This document shows positions 7,223 to 14,647 of a stretch of DNA of 22,957 bases, in pieces. The notes beneath the pieces were generated by a model. The model worked only from the letters and a program-made list of their open reading frames with translations, was not told where the DNA came from and made no database searches. How positions within the stretch are numbered: position 1 is the stretch's first letter; every line of letters starts with the position of its first letter. Source of the stretch: CAYMTN01 sp964393335 (GTDB taxonomy: Bacteria > Chloroflexota > Anaerolineae > Aggregatilineales > Aggregatilineaceae); the NCBI GenBank assembly GCA_964393335.1, contig CAYMTN010000065.1:1-22957 (forward strand). The letters run 5' to 3'. A program made the position numbers and the translations under genes.

Positions 7223-8770
7223 ATGGCAGAGGATGTGATCCTGGCGATTGACAACGGCACGCAGAGCGTGCGGGCGTTGTTATTCGACCTGCGCGGCAAT
7301 CTCGTGGCAAAGTCGCGCGTGCCGATTGAACCGTATTTTTCCGAGCACCCCGGTTGGGCCGAGCAGCGCCCCGAATATTTCTGGGAATCGCTGTGCCAGG
7401 CATGCCGGGGACTATGGCTGGAGCCAGGCGTTTCGAAAGCGGCGGTGAAGGGTGTGGCCTTGACCACCCAGCGCGCGACGGTGGTCAACCTGGATTCGGA
7501 TGGTAGCCCGCTGCGACCAGCGATCCTCTGGCTAGACCAGCGCCGCACCGAAGGATTAGCGCCGGTTGGCGGGGTGTGGGGCCTGTTATTCCGGTTGGCC
7601 CGCGTGCGGGACACGGTCGCCTATTTTCAGGCCGAGGCTGAAATCAACTGGATTCGCCAGTACCAGCCGGATATCTGGCGGAAAACGCACAAGATTCTGC
7701 TGCTCTCCGGTTACCTGACTTATCGCCTGACCGGACGGTTGGCCGACTCGGCAGGCTGCCAGGTGGGATACATCCCGTTCGACTACAAACGCTTACAGTG
7801 GGCGACTCCGCGCGATTGGAAATGGCAGGCTGTGCCGGTGGGTGCGGCGCAGCTACCTGATTTAGTGCCACCTGCCGGACAGATCGGTACGATTTCGGCG
7901 GAAGCAGCCGCGGCTACTGGAATCCCTGCCGGGCTGCCTCTGATCGCGGCGGCGGCTGATAAAGCCTGCGAGGTAATCGGGTCCGGTTGTTTGGAACCGC
8001 ACATCGGGTGTTTGAGTTATGGCACAACAGCCACCATCAACACGACGCACCGCCGCTATATCGAGGTGATTCCCCTCGTTCCCCCGTATCCCGCTGCGGT
8101 ACCCGGCGCATACAGCCTGGAGATTCAGATTTTTCGCGGATACTGGATGGTTAACTGGTTCAAACAGCAGTTTGGTCACCGAGAAATGAGGATCGCGCAG
8201 GAACGCGGGATCGAACCGGAAGCGCTCTTCGACGAACTGGTGAATCAGGTACCGCCCGGATCGATGGGCCTTGTCTTGCAGCCGTACTGGTCGCCCGGAG
8301 TACGCGTGCCGGGGCCGGAAGCCAGGGGCGCGATCATCGGCTTCAGCGATGTACACACGCGGGCGCACATCTACCGCGCGATTCTCGAAGGAGTGGCATA
8401 CGCGCTGCGCGAGGGCAAGGAACGGACTGAAAAACGCAGCGGCGTGCCGATCACGGAACTGCGCGTCTCCGGCGGCGGTTCGCAGAGTGATGCGGCTATG
8501 CAGCTTACCGCCGATATTTTTGGGCTGCCGGCTGCTCGCCCGCATACCTACGAAACATCCGGCCTGGGAGCGGCCATCGATGCTGCCGTAGGATTGGGAT
8601 TACACCCAGACTTCGACACGGCGATCCGCGAAATGACGCGAGTGGGTCGCGTTTTTGAACCCGATCCCGCGAACCACGCCACATACGACGCGCTGTACCA
8701 GGACGTATACCGGCAGATGTACAGGCATCTTCGACCGCTGTACGAGGCCATTCGCAGCATCGCCGGCTGA
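7223..8770 (+). CDS. FGGY-family carbohydrate kinase (possibly glycerol kinase-like)
   Basis: FGGY kinases phosphorylate glycerol, xylulose, gluconate and similar polyols with ATP. The 515-residue protein begins with the phosphate-1 motif AIDNGTQSVRALLFD (8-22). It continues with GVALTTQRATVV, ILWLDQRR, the ATPase-core segment SYGTTATINTT, and the C-terminal adenosine motif RVSGGGSQSDAAMQL with ILEGVAYALREG before it. The glycerol-kinase hallmarks I would expect are not fully present, and the QR...WLDQRR pattern is shared with xylulokinases, so the substrate cannot be fixed from sequence. Directly downstream of glpD (9-base gap, AAGGGG ribosome-binding site), the simplest reading is glycerol to glycerol-3-phosphate. 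A different polyol remains possible. It is the last gene of the fadR-like operon, with no clear terminator behind it. Confidence 0.85.
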   Translation: MAEDVILAIDNGTQSVRALLFDLRGNLVAKSRVPIEPYFSEHPGWAEQRPEYFWESLCQACRGLWLEPGVSKAAVKGVALTTQRATVVNLDSDGSPLRPAILWLDQRRTEGLAPVGGVWGLLFRLARVRDTVAYFQAEAEINWIRQYQPDIWRKTHKILLLSGYLTYRLTGRLADSAGCQVGYIPFDYKRLQWATPRDWKWQAVPVGAAQLPDLVPPAGQIGTISAEAAAATGIPAGLPLIAAAADKACEVIGSGCLEPHIGCLSYGTTATINTTHRRYIEVIPLVPPYPAAVPGAYSLEIQIFRGYWMVNWFKQQFGHREMRIAQERGIEPEALFDELVNQVPPGSMGLVLQPYWSPGVRVPGPEARGAIIGFSDVHTRAHIYRAILEGVAYALREGKERTEKRSGVPITELRVSGGGSQSDAAMQLTADIFGLPAARPHTYETSGLGAAIDAAVGLGLHPDFDTAIREMTRVGRVFEPDPANHATYDALYQDVYRQMYRHLRPLYEAIRSIAG

Positions 8771-8790
8771 CGATTCCCTCTTTCTTACCT

Positions 8791-8816
8791 TTCTTTGATA
8801 GTCACCGGTCAAAGAA
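8791..8816. repeat. Perfect 8-bp inverted repeat between the kinase and AKR genes
   Basis: TTCTTTGA (8791-8798) and TCAAAGAA (8809-8816) are exact inverted copies around a 10-base centre. No T-run follows on the plus strand, so it is a poor terminator. The 99-base gap otherwise holds only the AKR ribosome-binding site. It could be an operator for the aldo/keto reductase gene or an mRNA 3' hairpin. Confidence 0.4.
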
Positions 8817-8869
8817 TCCGCTAAAACCGGCAACAGATTATATCCGTAATTTTGAAGGAGTCGTCTTCG

Positions 8870-9823
8870 ATGAAGTATCGTCGGTTAGGTAATGCCGGAA
8901 TCAAAGTCAGCGCACTGAGCCTGGGGGGATGGATCACGTTCGGCGATCGTCTAACAGATCGGTCGCTGGCGCGCAGCATCATTACGCGGGCCTATGAGAG
9001 CGGCATCAACTTTTTTGACATAGCCGATCTCTATGGCAAGGGTGAAGCCGAAAAGTTAATGGGGTCGTTGCTAAAGGAATTTCCGCGCCATACGCTGGTG
9101 ATTTCCAGCAAGGTCTTCTGGCCCATGAGCGACGACGTTAACGATCGTGGTCTCTCGCGCAAGCACATAATGGAAAGCGTCGAGAAATCCTTGCAGCGCA
9201 TCGGCACGGACTATCTGGACCTGTATTTCTGCCATCGCTACGATGAAGATACCCCGGTTGAAGAAACCGTGCGGGCTATGGATGATCTGGTTCACCAGGG
9301 CAAAATTCTGTATTGGGGCACAAGCGAGTGGACGTCCGCGCAAATTCAAGAAGCGTTGCATATTGCCGACCAATACGGCCTGTACAGGCCGCAAGTGGAG
9401 CAGCCGCAATACAGCATGCTGGTGCGCAAGCGGGTTGAAGGTGACGTGCTGCCGGTTACTGCCAGGCATGGCATCGGGGTCGTAGTGTGGAGTCCATTGG
9501 CGAGCGGGCTGCTGACCGGGAAATATGACGATGCGCTGCCGGAAGACAGCCGCCTGGCACAGATTACTTGGCTGCGCGATTCGCTGTACAAAGAGGATGT
9601 CGTCGAGGCGGTGCGCCAGTTGAAGCCCATTGCCGACGATCTCGGTGTGACGCGGGCGCAGTTGGCGATTGCGTGGGTGCTCCGCCAGCCGGGCATAAAC
9701 AGCGCGATCACCGGCGCGACCAAAGTTGCGCAGTTGGAAGAGACGCTCAAAGCCGTCGAGCTGGATTTGAGCGATGAGATTGTCGAACGCGCTGGCGCGG
9801 CGCTAAAAACCGTCGCCATCTAA
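8870..9823 (+). CDS. Aldo/keto reductase, Kv-beta-like (AKR6-type)
   Basis: This is an NADPH-dependent reductase of aldehydes or ketones with a TIM-barrel fold. The catalytic tetrad is readable: Asp50 and Tyr55 (FDIADLYG), Lys81 (SSKVFWP) and His122 (FCHRYD). Several blocks match the beta subunit of animal voltage-gated K+ channels: GLSRKHIMESVEKSL, DTPVEETVRAMDDLVHQG, YWGTSEW, WSPLASGLLTGKYD and AIAWVLRQPGINSAITGA. Kv-beta has Asn at the catalytic His position, whereas this protein keeps His, so it should be an active enzyme. The ATG at 8870 is chosen because GAAGGAG lies 9 bases upstream; a TTG at 8852 overlaps that site and is rejected. At 317 residues it has the normal family length. It may be partly co-transcribed with the upstream operon, since no terminator separates them. 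The physiological substrate is unknown. Confidence 0.9.
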   Translation: MKYRRLGNAGIKVSALSLGGWITFGDRLTDRSLARSIITRAYESGINFFDIADLYGKGEAEKLMGSLLKEFPRHTLVISSKVFWPMSDDVNDRGLSRKHIMESVEKSLQRIGTDYLDLYFCHRYDEDTPVEETVRAMDDLVHQGKILYWGTSEWTSAQIQEALHIADQYGLYRPQVEQPQYSMLVRKRVEGDVLPVTARHGIGVVVWSPLASGLLTGKYDDALPEDSRLAQITWLRDSLYKEDVVEAVRQLKPIADDLGVTRAQLAIAWVLRQPGINSAITGATKVAQLEETLKAVELDLSDEIVERAGAALKTVAI

Positions 9824-9837
9824 CAATTCTCTGTCGT

Positions 9838-9871
9838 GCGGGAGCGAACCGGTCGCTCCCGCGATCGTTTT
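9838..9871 (+). terminator. Intrinsic terminator after the aldo/keto reductase
   Basis: GCGGGAGCGA (9838-9847) pairs perfectly with TCGCTCCCGC (9853-9862) around ACCGG, followed by GATCGTTTT. It closes the plus-strand block and lies against the stop of the convergent PfkB gene. The minus-strand exit is not T-rich, so it is mainly a plus-strand terminator. Confidence 0.8.
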
Positions 9872-10784
9872 ACCGCACCATCCACTCGTTTAGCTGTTCG
9901 CGCGTGGGCGCACCGGTCGCGCCACCAACCTGCGTCACTGACAACCCGCCGCAGATATTGCCGTACCGCGCACAGCGTGGCAGCGGCGCTTGTTCGACCA
10001 CATACCCAAGCAAAAATCCGGCGTTGAAACAGTCCCCGGCCCCGGTCGTATCGATCACCGGCCCTGCATTAATGGCTGGCACGTGCACGATCTTGCCTTC
10101 CGCCCCAATCCACGCGCCGTTGGCCCCATCTTTGATCACGACGATGCGCGTCCACTCCATCAACTGGCGGAGCGCGCTGTCGACTGCGCTCGTGGCGGTG
10201 ATGGCCAGCGCTTCACGCGCGTTGGGCATGAAAACGTCCACCTGGGAGAGCACGCTATGCCATACACACGCCGAGTGCAGATTCGGCGCATCCTGGCAAT
10301 CCATCGAGACAGTCGCGCCGTGCGCGCGTGCCGATTCGACCAGGGGCAGCAGCTCGTCCAGCAGCAAAATCGCGCCGAGGTGCAGGTGGCGGAAATCGCA
10401 CTGCTGCATGACGTTCAGCCAATGGGCATTGAGGTCAATGGGCGGCGGTTCCATGTAACTTACGAAGGCGCGGTCACCCTGGTAGGGCAGGGACGTGCTG
10501 ACGCGGCGGTAGGGCTGGTCGAGGTTAGCCGCCAGCGCCATATCGATGCCTTCTTTTTGCGCCAGCTCACGCACGTATTGGCTGTAATAATCGTTGCCAA
10601 AACACCCCACCCATCCGGCATTCACGTTGAGGCGGTGCAATGATGCCGCTGTGATGTATGTGGCCCCGCCCGTAGCCATGATGCCTTGTGTGAAAATCTC
10701 ACGTCCGAGAACCGGAAATTCGGGCAGGCCGGAATAAATCAAGTCAAAAAAATAGTCACCGGGCAAAAGAACGTCGTAATACAC
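9870..10784 (-). CDS. PfkB-family sugar kinase
   Basis: PfkB (ribokinase-family) enzymes phosphorylate sugars, nucleosides or related alcohols with ATP. The 304-residue product has the N-terminal glycine motif MATGGATYITAASLHRL, VGCFGNDYYSQYV and the C-terminal signature DTTGAGDCFNAGF (245-257), in which Asp251 is the catalytic base. VFMPNAREA matches the conserved N-E-x-E region, with N-A-R-E here. It is the last gene of the CUT1 transporter operon, 36 bases after the permease stop, which points to phosphorylation of the imported solute. The start is a GTG at 10784. The best ribosome-binding site (AGGAG, 10801-10797) is 12 bases away, longer than ideal, so the start is uncertain by a few codons. 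The substrate cannot be told from sequence. Confidence 0.88.
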   Translation of the reverse strand: MYYDVLLPGDYFFDLIYSGLPEFPVLGREIFTQGIMATGGATYITAASLHRLNVNAGWVGCFGNDYYSQYVRELAQKEGIDMALAANLDQPYRRVSTSLPYQGDRAFVSYMEPPPIDLNAHWLNVMQQCDFRHLHLGAILLLDELLPLVESARAHGATVSMDCQDAPNLHSACVWHSVLSQVDVFMPNAREALAITATSAVDSALRQLMEWTRIVVIKDGANGAWIGAEGKIVHVPAINAGPVIDTTGAGDCFNAGFLLGYVVEQAPLPRCARYGNICGGLSVTQVGGATGAPTREQLNEWMVR

Positions 10785-10820
10785 GGACTGTATGATCTCC
10801 TGCTGAGTTAAACTGAAATC

Positions 10821-11681
10821 CTAACGTTTGACACCACCCATTGATATGCCGGTGATGAAATAGCGTTGCAGGGCCAGAAACAGCACCAGCATCGGCAGTG
10901 TTGCCAGAAGCGATCCAATCATTAACAGGTTCAGCGGCGTGCGCCGTTCACCTTGCAGCAGCGCGATGCCGATCGTAACGACGCGTGTATCCGGCGTGCT
11001 GGTGACCACCAACGGGTACAAAAAGTCGTTCCACGCGGCCTGAACCGTGATCACGGCAAATGCCGCCAGCGTTGGCACGGACAGCGGCAGGGTGATATGC
11101 CACAACACGCGCAAGGGATTCGCCCCGTCAATGATGGCCGCTTCTTCGATCTCCAGTGGAACCTGCAAGAACGCCTGCCGCAATAAAAACAGGGCAAACG
11201 CGCTGAACGTCCCCGGCACGATCAAAGCGCGAAAGCTGTTCAGCCAACCCAGCTTGCGGATCAGCATGTATTCCGGGATCAGGATTGCCTGAAATGGTAC
11301 CATCAACAATCCCAGGCACAGCGCAAACACGATGTTCCGCCCCGGAAATGAGAATCGGGCGAAACCATAGGCGGCCAGCGAACACGTGATCAATTGCCCT
11401 AGCGTTCGCCCCAACGTCACCAGCGCCGAGTTTAGCAGGTAACGGCTAAAGTGCGGCGACGTGTCGTACAGCATGTTGAGATTATCGCCGCAAACGGGGT
11501 TTTCCGGTAACCATTGCACCGGCACCTTGGTGAGTTCCACAGCGGGTTTACACGCGGTCGACGTCATCCAGACGAACGGCATGATCATGACCACAGCGCC
11601 CGCGATCAGCACGATGTAGGAAAAAACCTGGATGGGGTACGACAGGTCACGGTACGAGGATGTCTGTTTGTATACGGCCAT
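10821..11681 (-). CDS. CUT1 carbohydrate ABC transporter permease, MalG/UgpE type
   Basis: This is the second membrane subunit of a sugar ABC importer. The product (about 286 residues from the chosen start) has six hydrophobic segments. The EAA loop reads EEAAIIDGANPLRVLWHITLP and contacts the ATPase. The periplasmic loop after the first helix (KPAVELTKVPVQWLP) and the C-terminal QRYFITGISMGGVKR are typical of MalG-type proteins. An in-frame GTG at 11708 would add nine residues but lies in a hairpin arm, so the ATG at 11681 is preferred; neither has a strong ribosome-binding site. The gene is unusually far (about 194 bases) from its partner permease, with a hairpin-bounded insert between. No ATPase gene is in the operon, so a shared MsiK/UgpC-like subunit elsewhere is inferred. 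Confidence 0.9.
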   Translation of the reverse strand: MAVYKQTSSYRDLSYPIQVFSYIVLIAGAVVMIMPFVWMTSTACKPAVELTKVPVQWLPENPVCGDNLNMLYDTSPHFSRYLLNSALVTLGRTLGQLITCSLAAYGFARFSFPGRNIVFALCLGLLMVPFQAILIPEYMLIRKLGWLNSFRALIVPGTFSAFALFLLRQAFLQVPLEIEEAAIIDGANPLRVLWHITLPLSVPTLAAFAVITVQAAWNDFLYPLVVTSTPDTRVVTIGIALLQGERRTPLNLLMIGSLLATLPMLVLFLALQRYFITGISMGGVKR

Positions 11682-11704
11682 GATGCTTACTCGTCTTTTT
11701 AAAG

Positions 11705-11877
11705 CCACTACCTCTGGTAGTGGTACAGTTAATCGGTTCTACCAGTACATTCATGTGTAGCTGAACCAAAGATATTTGTTGGGTTGTGATGTTTCCCAAC
11801 TCTCGCGAATTGGTCGCTACACTTTGTAATGGTTCCTGGCGCGACCAAGAAGCCACCGCTTCCAGCGGTGGAGCTTC
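11705..11877. mobile_element. Hairpin-bounded insert, possible IS200/IS605-type relic (PATE)
   Basis: Two short perfect hairpins bound a non-coding stretch between the permease genes: CCACTACC-TCT-GGTAGTGG (11705-11723) and CCACCGCT-TCC-AGCGGTGG (11853-11871). The second is extended by GAAGC/GCTTC and followed by TTCAC. That form resembles the subterminal palindromes and TTCAC-like flank of IS200/IS605 elements and their non-autonomous derivatives. No TnpA or TnpB remnant is readable inside. The right end abuts the stop codon of the upstream permease. Alternatively these are two mRNA-stabilising hairpins in an ordinary spacer. The recalled resemblance is the only evidence for mobility. Confidence 0.35.
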
Positions 11878-12808
11878 ACTCGTTTTCTGACTCGTAGTAG
11901 ACCCAGTAGCGCTGGATGGCGAGTTGAAAGACTGTCACCACCAGGATGATCATAAACAGTGTCAGCGCCACCGCCGAAGCGTATCCAAACTCGGAATTCG
12001 TGAACGCACGCCGGTACAGGTAATAGGCAAGTGTCGAAGCGCTGCCCCCAACTCCACCGGGGACTGTGCGTAGTGTCATCACGTAAACCTGGTCGAAGAT
12101 CTGGAAGCTGTTGATCACGGCCAACACCAGGATCAAGAAGGTGGTGGGTGACAGCATAGGCAGCGTGACATGCCGGAAGCGCTGCCAGCGGCTCGCGCCG
12201 TCAATGACGGCTGCTTCGTACAGAACTCCAGGGATCGCTTGCAGCCCGGCCAGAAAAATCACCATGTCGAAGCCGATGCGCTGCCAGATCGCCACAACGG
12301 CGATCGGGATCAACACCAGTCCCGGCTCTACCAGCCATTTCGTTTCTGCCAGGCCAACCGGCTCCAACAGGCGGCTGAGAATGCCATAACGCGGCTGGAA
12401 GATGCCGGTCCACACCACCGAGGCGGCGACGGTCGAGGTCACCACCGGCAGAAAGTACGCCGTTCGCAGCATATTCCGCCCGCGCAGCGGCTGGTTGAGC
12501 AGCACGGCGACCGTCAGCGCCAGGATGATCTCGGCTGGCACCGACAGGCCGATCAACTTGAGCGTATTGGTCAGCGCTTGCTCGAATTTCGCATCGGTCA
12601 GCAGCCGGTGAAAGTTATCCAGGCCGACGAAGCGGGGCGGTTTGATTGCGTTCCATTCCTGGAGCGATGTCGAAAACGCCATCAGCACCGGAATGCCGAA
12701 AAAAAAGAACAGGCCCAGCACGTTTGGCGCAACCAGCGCCATTCCCCACAGCGCTTTGCGGCGGCTGAGCGGCGTCGAGCCGAGGAATCTGAGCCAAGTT
12801 GAGGTCAT
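11876..12808 (-). CDS. CUT1 carbohydrate ABC transporter permease, MalF/UgpA type
   Basis: This is the first membrane subunit of the sugar importer, 310 residues. It has six hydrophobic segments, an N-terminal cytoplasmic start followed by LVAPNVLGLFFFFGIPVLMAF, the loop VGLDNFHRLL typical of MalF-type permeases, and the EAA loop YEAAVIDGASRWQRFRHVTLP. The last membrane helix leads to QRYWVYYESENE. The ATG at 12808 follows GAGAG, a weak ribosome-binding site. It lies 91 bases after the binding-protein gene, with a palindromic repeat in the gap. The stop codon lies within the end of the right hairpin of the insert at 11853-11877, so the last residues could have been changed by an insertion. 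Confidence 0.92.
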   Translation of the reverse strand: MTSTWLRFLGSTPLSRRKALWGMALVAPNVLGLFFFFGIPVLMAFSTSLQEWNAIKPPRFVGLDNFHRLLTDAKFEQALTNTLKLIGLSVPAEIILALTVAVLLNQPLRGRNMLRTAYFLPVVTSTVAASVVWTGIFQPRYGILSRLLEPVGLAETKWLVEPGLVLIPIAVVAIWQRIGFDMVIFLAGLQAIPGVLYEAAVIDGASRWQRFRHVTLPMLSPTTFLILVLAVINSFQIFDQVYVMTLRTVPGGVGGSASTLAYYLYRRAFTNSEFGYASAVALTLFMIILVVTVFQLAIQRYWVYYESENE

Positions 12809-12829
12809 GAGTCTCTCATGGGACAGGAC

Positions 12830-12858
12830 AGGGGCAACGCATCATGCCGTCGCCCCTA
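12830..12858. repeat. TAGGGGCG-type palindromic repeat in the binding-protein/permease gap
   Basis: AGGGGC (12830-12835) and GCCCCT (12852-12857) are inverted, with an inner ACG/CGT pair. On the minus strand this reads ATAGGGGCGACGG...GTTGCCCCT. It resembles the ends of the element at 2948-3021. As an RNA hairpin between the binding-protein and permease genes it may also limit or stabilise transcript segments, giving more binding protein than permease. Confidence 0.45.
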
Positions 12859-12899
12859 TCGTCAACGCCATAAACTGGCAACTGGCCAGGGCAGGGCTG

Positions 12900-14207
12900 T
12901 TATGGCAGTTCAGCCGTGATCGCCTCACACGTTTGGGCGACAGCCTCATCAACACTCATATCCAGATCAAAGATTTCGACCACAAGCTCCGTGTTCATCA
13001 CATCCCAGATTTCGTTAAAGACCGTGACACCTTGCGAGTCTTGCGTTGCATCCACAAATGCCTGGATATTGACATTTGTCTCGCCAAACGAGTCGATCCA
13101 CATCTGCTGAATGGCCGGTGACGGATTGGCCGGGGCGACACTGCCACCTTCGGCAAAGAAGGCCTGTCCTTCATCGCTCGCCAGGAACAGGATCAAATTG
13201 GCAACCAGGTCAGGGTTTGCGGTACGCGACGAAGCCACGTATCCGACGGCGTGCACAATCGAACGGCTGCGGCCAGTGGTCGGATTCTTGGGTAGTTGGA
13301 CCAGGTCCCAGTTGAAGTCGACGTTGAAGGCAGCGGGCAGTGCCCACGAGCCACCGCTGATCATGGCGACCTTTTCGGATGCCCAGAAGTTGAACGCATC
13401 ATCAGCCGACGAGCCGCCCATGACCGAGACGCTGGGCATGTAACCCTTGTCGTAGAGGTCTTTCAGGTAGTTGAGGGCTTCCAGGCTGCCGTCGTCGCCA
13501 AGCGTGCAGCGCGTGTGGGCGGCATCCACGACCGGCGTAACACCGGTTGCAGCGATCCAGTTGGCATAACCGGCCTGGTATTCCGCGTAGACCGACGCAC
13601 CATAGACGTCGTTCTCCGGGTCGGTCAGGGTTTCAGCAGCGGCTGCAAAATCATTCCAATCCCAGTCGGCGGTCGGATAATCCAGCCCGGCGGCGTCGAA
13701 CATATCCTTGTTGTAGTAGATGGCGATCGTGTCCCAGTTGACGGGTGCGGCGTACAGGTCGCCATTGTCACCCCAGCGGTAGGGATCAACCAACCCGCTG
13801 CCCCAGATCGACGTATCGATGCCGAATTGATCCCAGTACGGTTGCAGGTCGAGCAAGACATCGTTGTCGGCATAGAAGAAGAAATTGTCCTGCGACATAG
13901 TGAACACGTCGGGCAGGTCGCCACCGGCGGCATTCGTCTTCAACAAGTCGAAAAATTGAGTATAGGGTTGCTGTATCAGGTCAACGGTTGCGCCGGGGCA
14001 ATATTCTGCCTGCCATGCTTCAATCGACGCATTGATAATCGCGGGCCAGTTTACATCCCATACCCACATCGTCAGGTTGCCGGGTTCATCGCAGGGAAGG
14101 GGCGTGATCAGTGGCTCGCCACCTTCCTGGGCCTGCACCGGCATCGCCAAGAGCGACAGTGCCATTACGGCAAGTAACAGCATGATTTGCCATTTCTTTG
14201 TAGCCAT
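12900..14207 (-). CDS. CUT1 extracellular solute (sugar)-binding protein
   Basis: This is a periplasm- or surface-side binding protein that delivers a sugar to the MalF/MalG-type permeases. The 435-residue product begins with a Sec signal peptide: KK, then a hydrophobic core (about 8-21) and a signal peptidase I site near VQA-QE. No lipobox Cys is present. Family features of extracellular solute-binding protein family 1 include LKTNAAGGDLPDVFTM, YAAPVNWDTIAIYYNKDMFDAAGLD, an internal GGSWALP and the closing LILFLASDEGQAFFAEGG. The ATG has AAGGAG about 10 bases upstream. It is the promoter-proximal gene of the minus-strand operon (binding protein, two permeases, PfkB kinase). Substrate specificity cannot be read; many Trp/Tyr/Asp residues suit carbohydrate binding. 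Confidence 0.9.
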   Translation of the reverse strand: MATKKWQIMLLLAVMALSLLAMPVQAQEGGEPLITPLPCDEPGNLTMWVWDVNWPAIINASIEAWQAEYCPGATVDLIQQPYTQFFDLLKTNAAGGDLPDVFTMSQDNFFFYADNDVLLDLQPYWDQFGIDTSIWGSGLVDPYRWGDNGDLYAAPVNWDTIAIYYNKDMFDAAGLDYPTADWDWNDFAAAAETLTDPENDVYGASVYAEYQAGYANWIAATGVTPVVDAAHTRCTLGDDGSLEALNYLKDLYDKGYMPSVSVMGGSSADDAFNFWASEKVAMISGGSWALPAAFNVDFNWDLVQLPKNPTTGRSRSIVHAVGYVASSRTANPDLVANLILFLASDEGQAFFAEGGSVAPANPSPAIQQMWIDSFGETNVNIQAFVDATQDSQGVTVFNEIWDVMNTELVVEIFDLDMSVDEAVAQTCEAITAELP

Positions 14208-14244
14208 TTCTGAAAATCTCCTTATTATATTTACGTAACTGGTT

Positions 14245-14274
14245 CTGCAAGCGATTGTGCGGTACCCTTTGCAG
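14245..14274. promoter_or_regulatory. Inverted repeat upstream of the CUT1 operon (possible operator)
   Basis: CTGCAA (14245-14250) and TTGCAG (14269-14274) are exact inverted copies 18 bases apart, about 40 bases upstream of the binding-protein ATG. On the minus strand a TATAAT lies at about 14230-14225, but with a TTGCAG -35 only 15 bases away and too close to the ribosome-binding site. Another TATAAT, near 14307, has a poor -35. The operon promoter is therefore not firmly placed. The repeat could bind a sugar-responsive regulator; no regulator gene is adjacent. Confidence 0.25.
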
Positions 14275-14493
14275 ATATCCGAACAGAAATCCGCACTACA
14301 GTATTATAGAGCAATTGGAGGAATCGCACAGCCTGATAATCATCCCGGCATACGGACCCATGATGCAGCGTAAGAGCCGCCTGAACTTGTGCAAACTAAA
14401 CAAAATAAAATGCGCATTCCGACGCTATAATCTAATGTTATTATGCTGCGCAGTTGGCTTCCGTGCAGATTATCTAAGTGTAAACTCCTCAGT

Positions 14494-14523
14494 TTGACAA
14501 AAATTGAGCGAACCTGTTACTAT
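14494..14523 (+). promoter_or_regulatory. livJ: Predicted promoter of the liv operon
   Basis: A perfect TTGACA (14494-14499) is followed after 18 bases by TACTAT (14518-14523, four of six to TATAAT). Initiation near 14530 gives a leader of about 250 bases before livJ. The rest of the 14208-14493 spacer contains AT-rich sequence and no gene I can support. Confidence 0.5.
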
Positions 14524-14541
14524 GCTTCTATCTGTCAAACT

Positions 14542-14580
14542 CCCTGATGCAACGGCTCGAGTGCCGCTGCATTACCAGGG
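14542..14580 (+). promoter_or_regulatory. Long hairpin in the liv 5' leader
   Basis: CCCTG (14542-14546) pairs with CAGGG (14576-14580), TGCA (14548-14551) with TGCA (14568-14571) and CGGC (14553-14556) with GCCG (14563-14566), around a six-base loop. It begins about 12 bases after the predicted transcription start. Further small hairpins follow: GGAA/TTCC at about 14600-14614, CCACC-GGC-GGTGG, and GGGGA/TCCCC at about 14688-14701. The leader is thus structured, but it matches no riboswitch class I can name. Confidence 0.4.
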
Positions 14581-14647
14581 GGATAACTGCTCCAACTTTG
14601 GAATGACGCGTTCCACCGGCGGTGGTATCTGGCTAGAAGGAGGTGGC

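Noticed and set aside
13296..14177. Plus-strand frame of 293 codons
   Set aside because: It lies opposite the sugar-binding protein gene and has no family features or ribosome-binding site.
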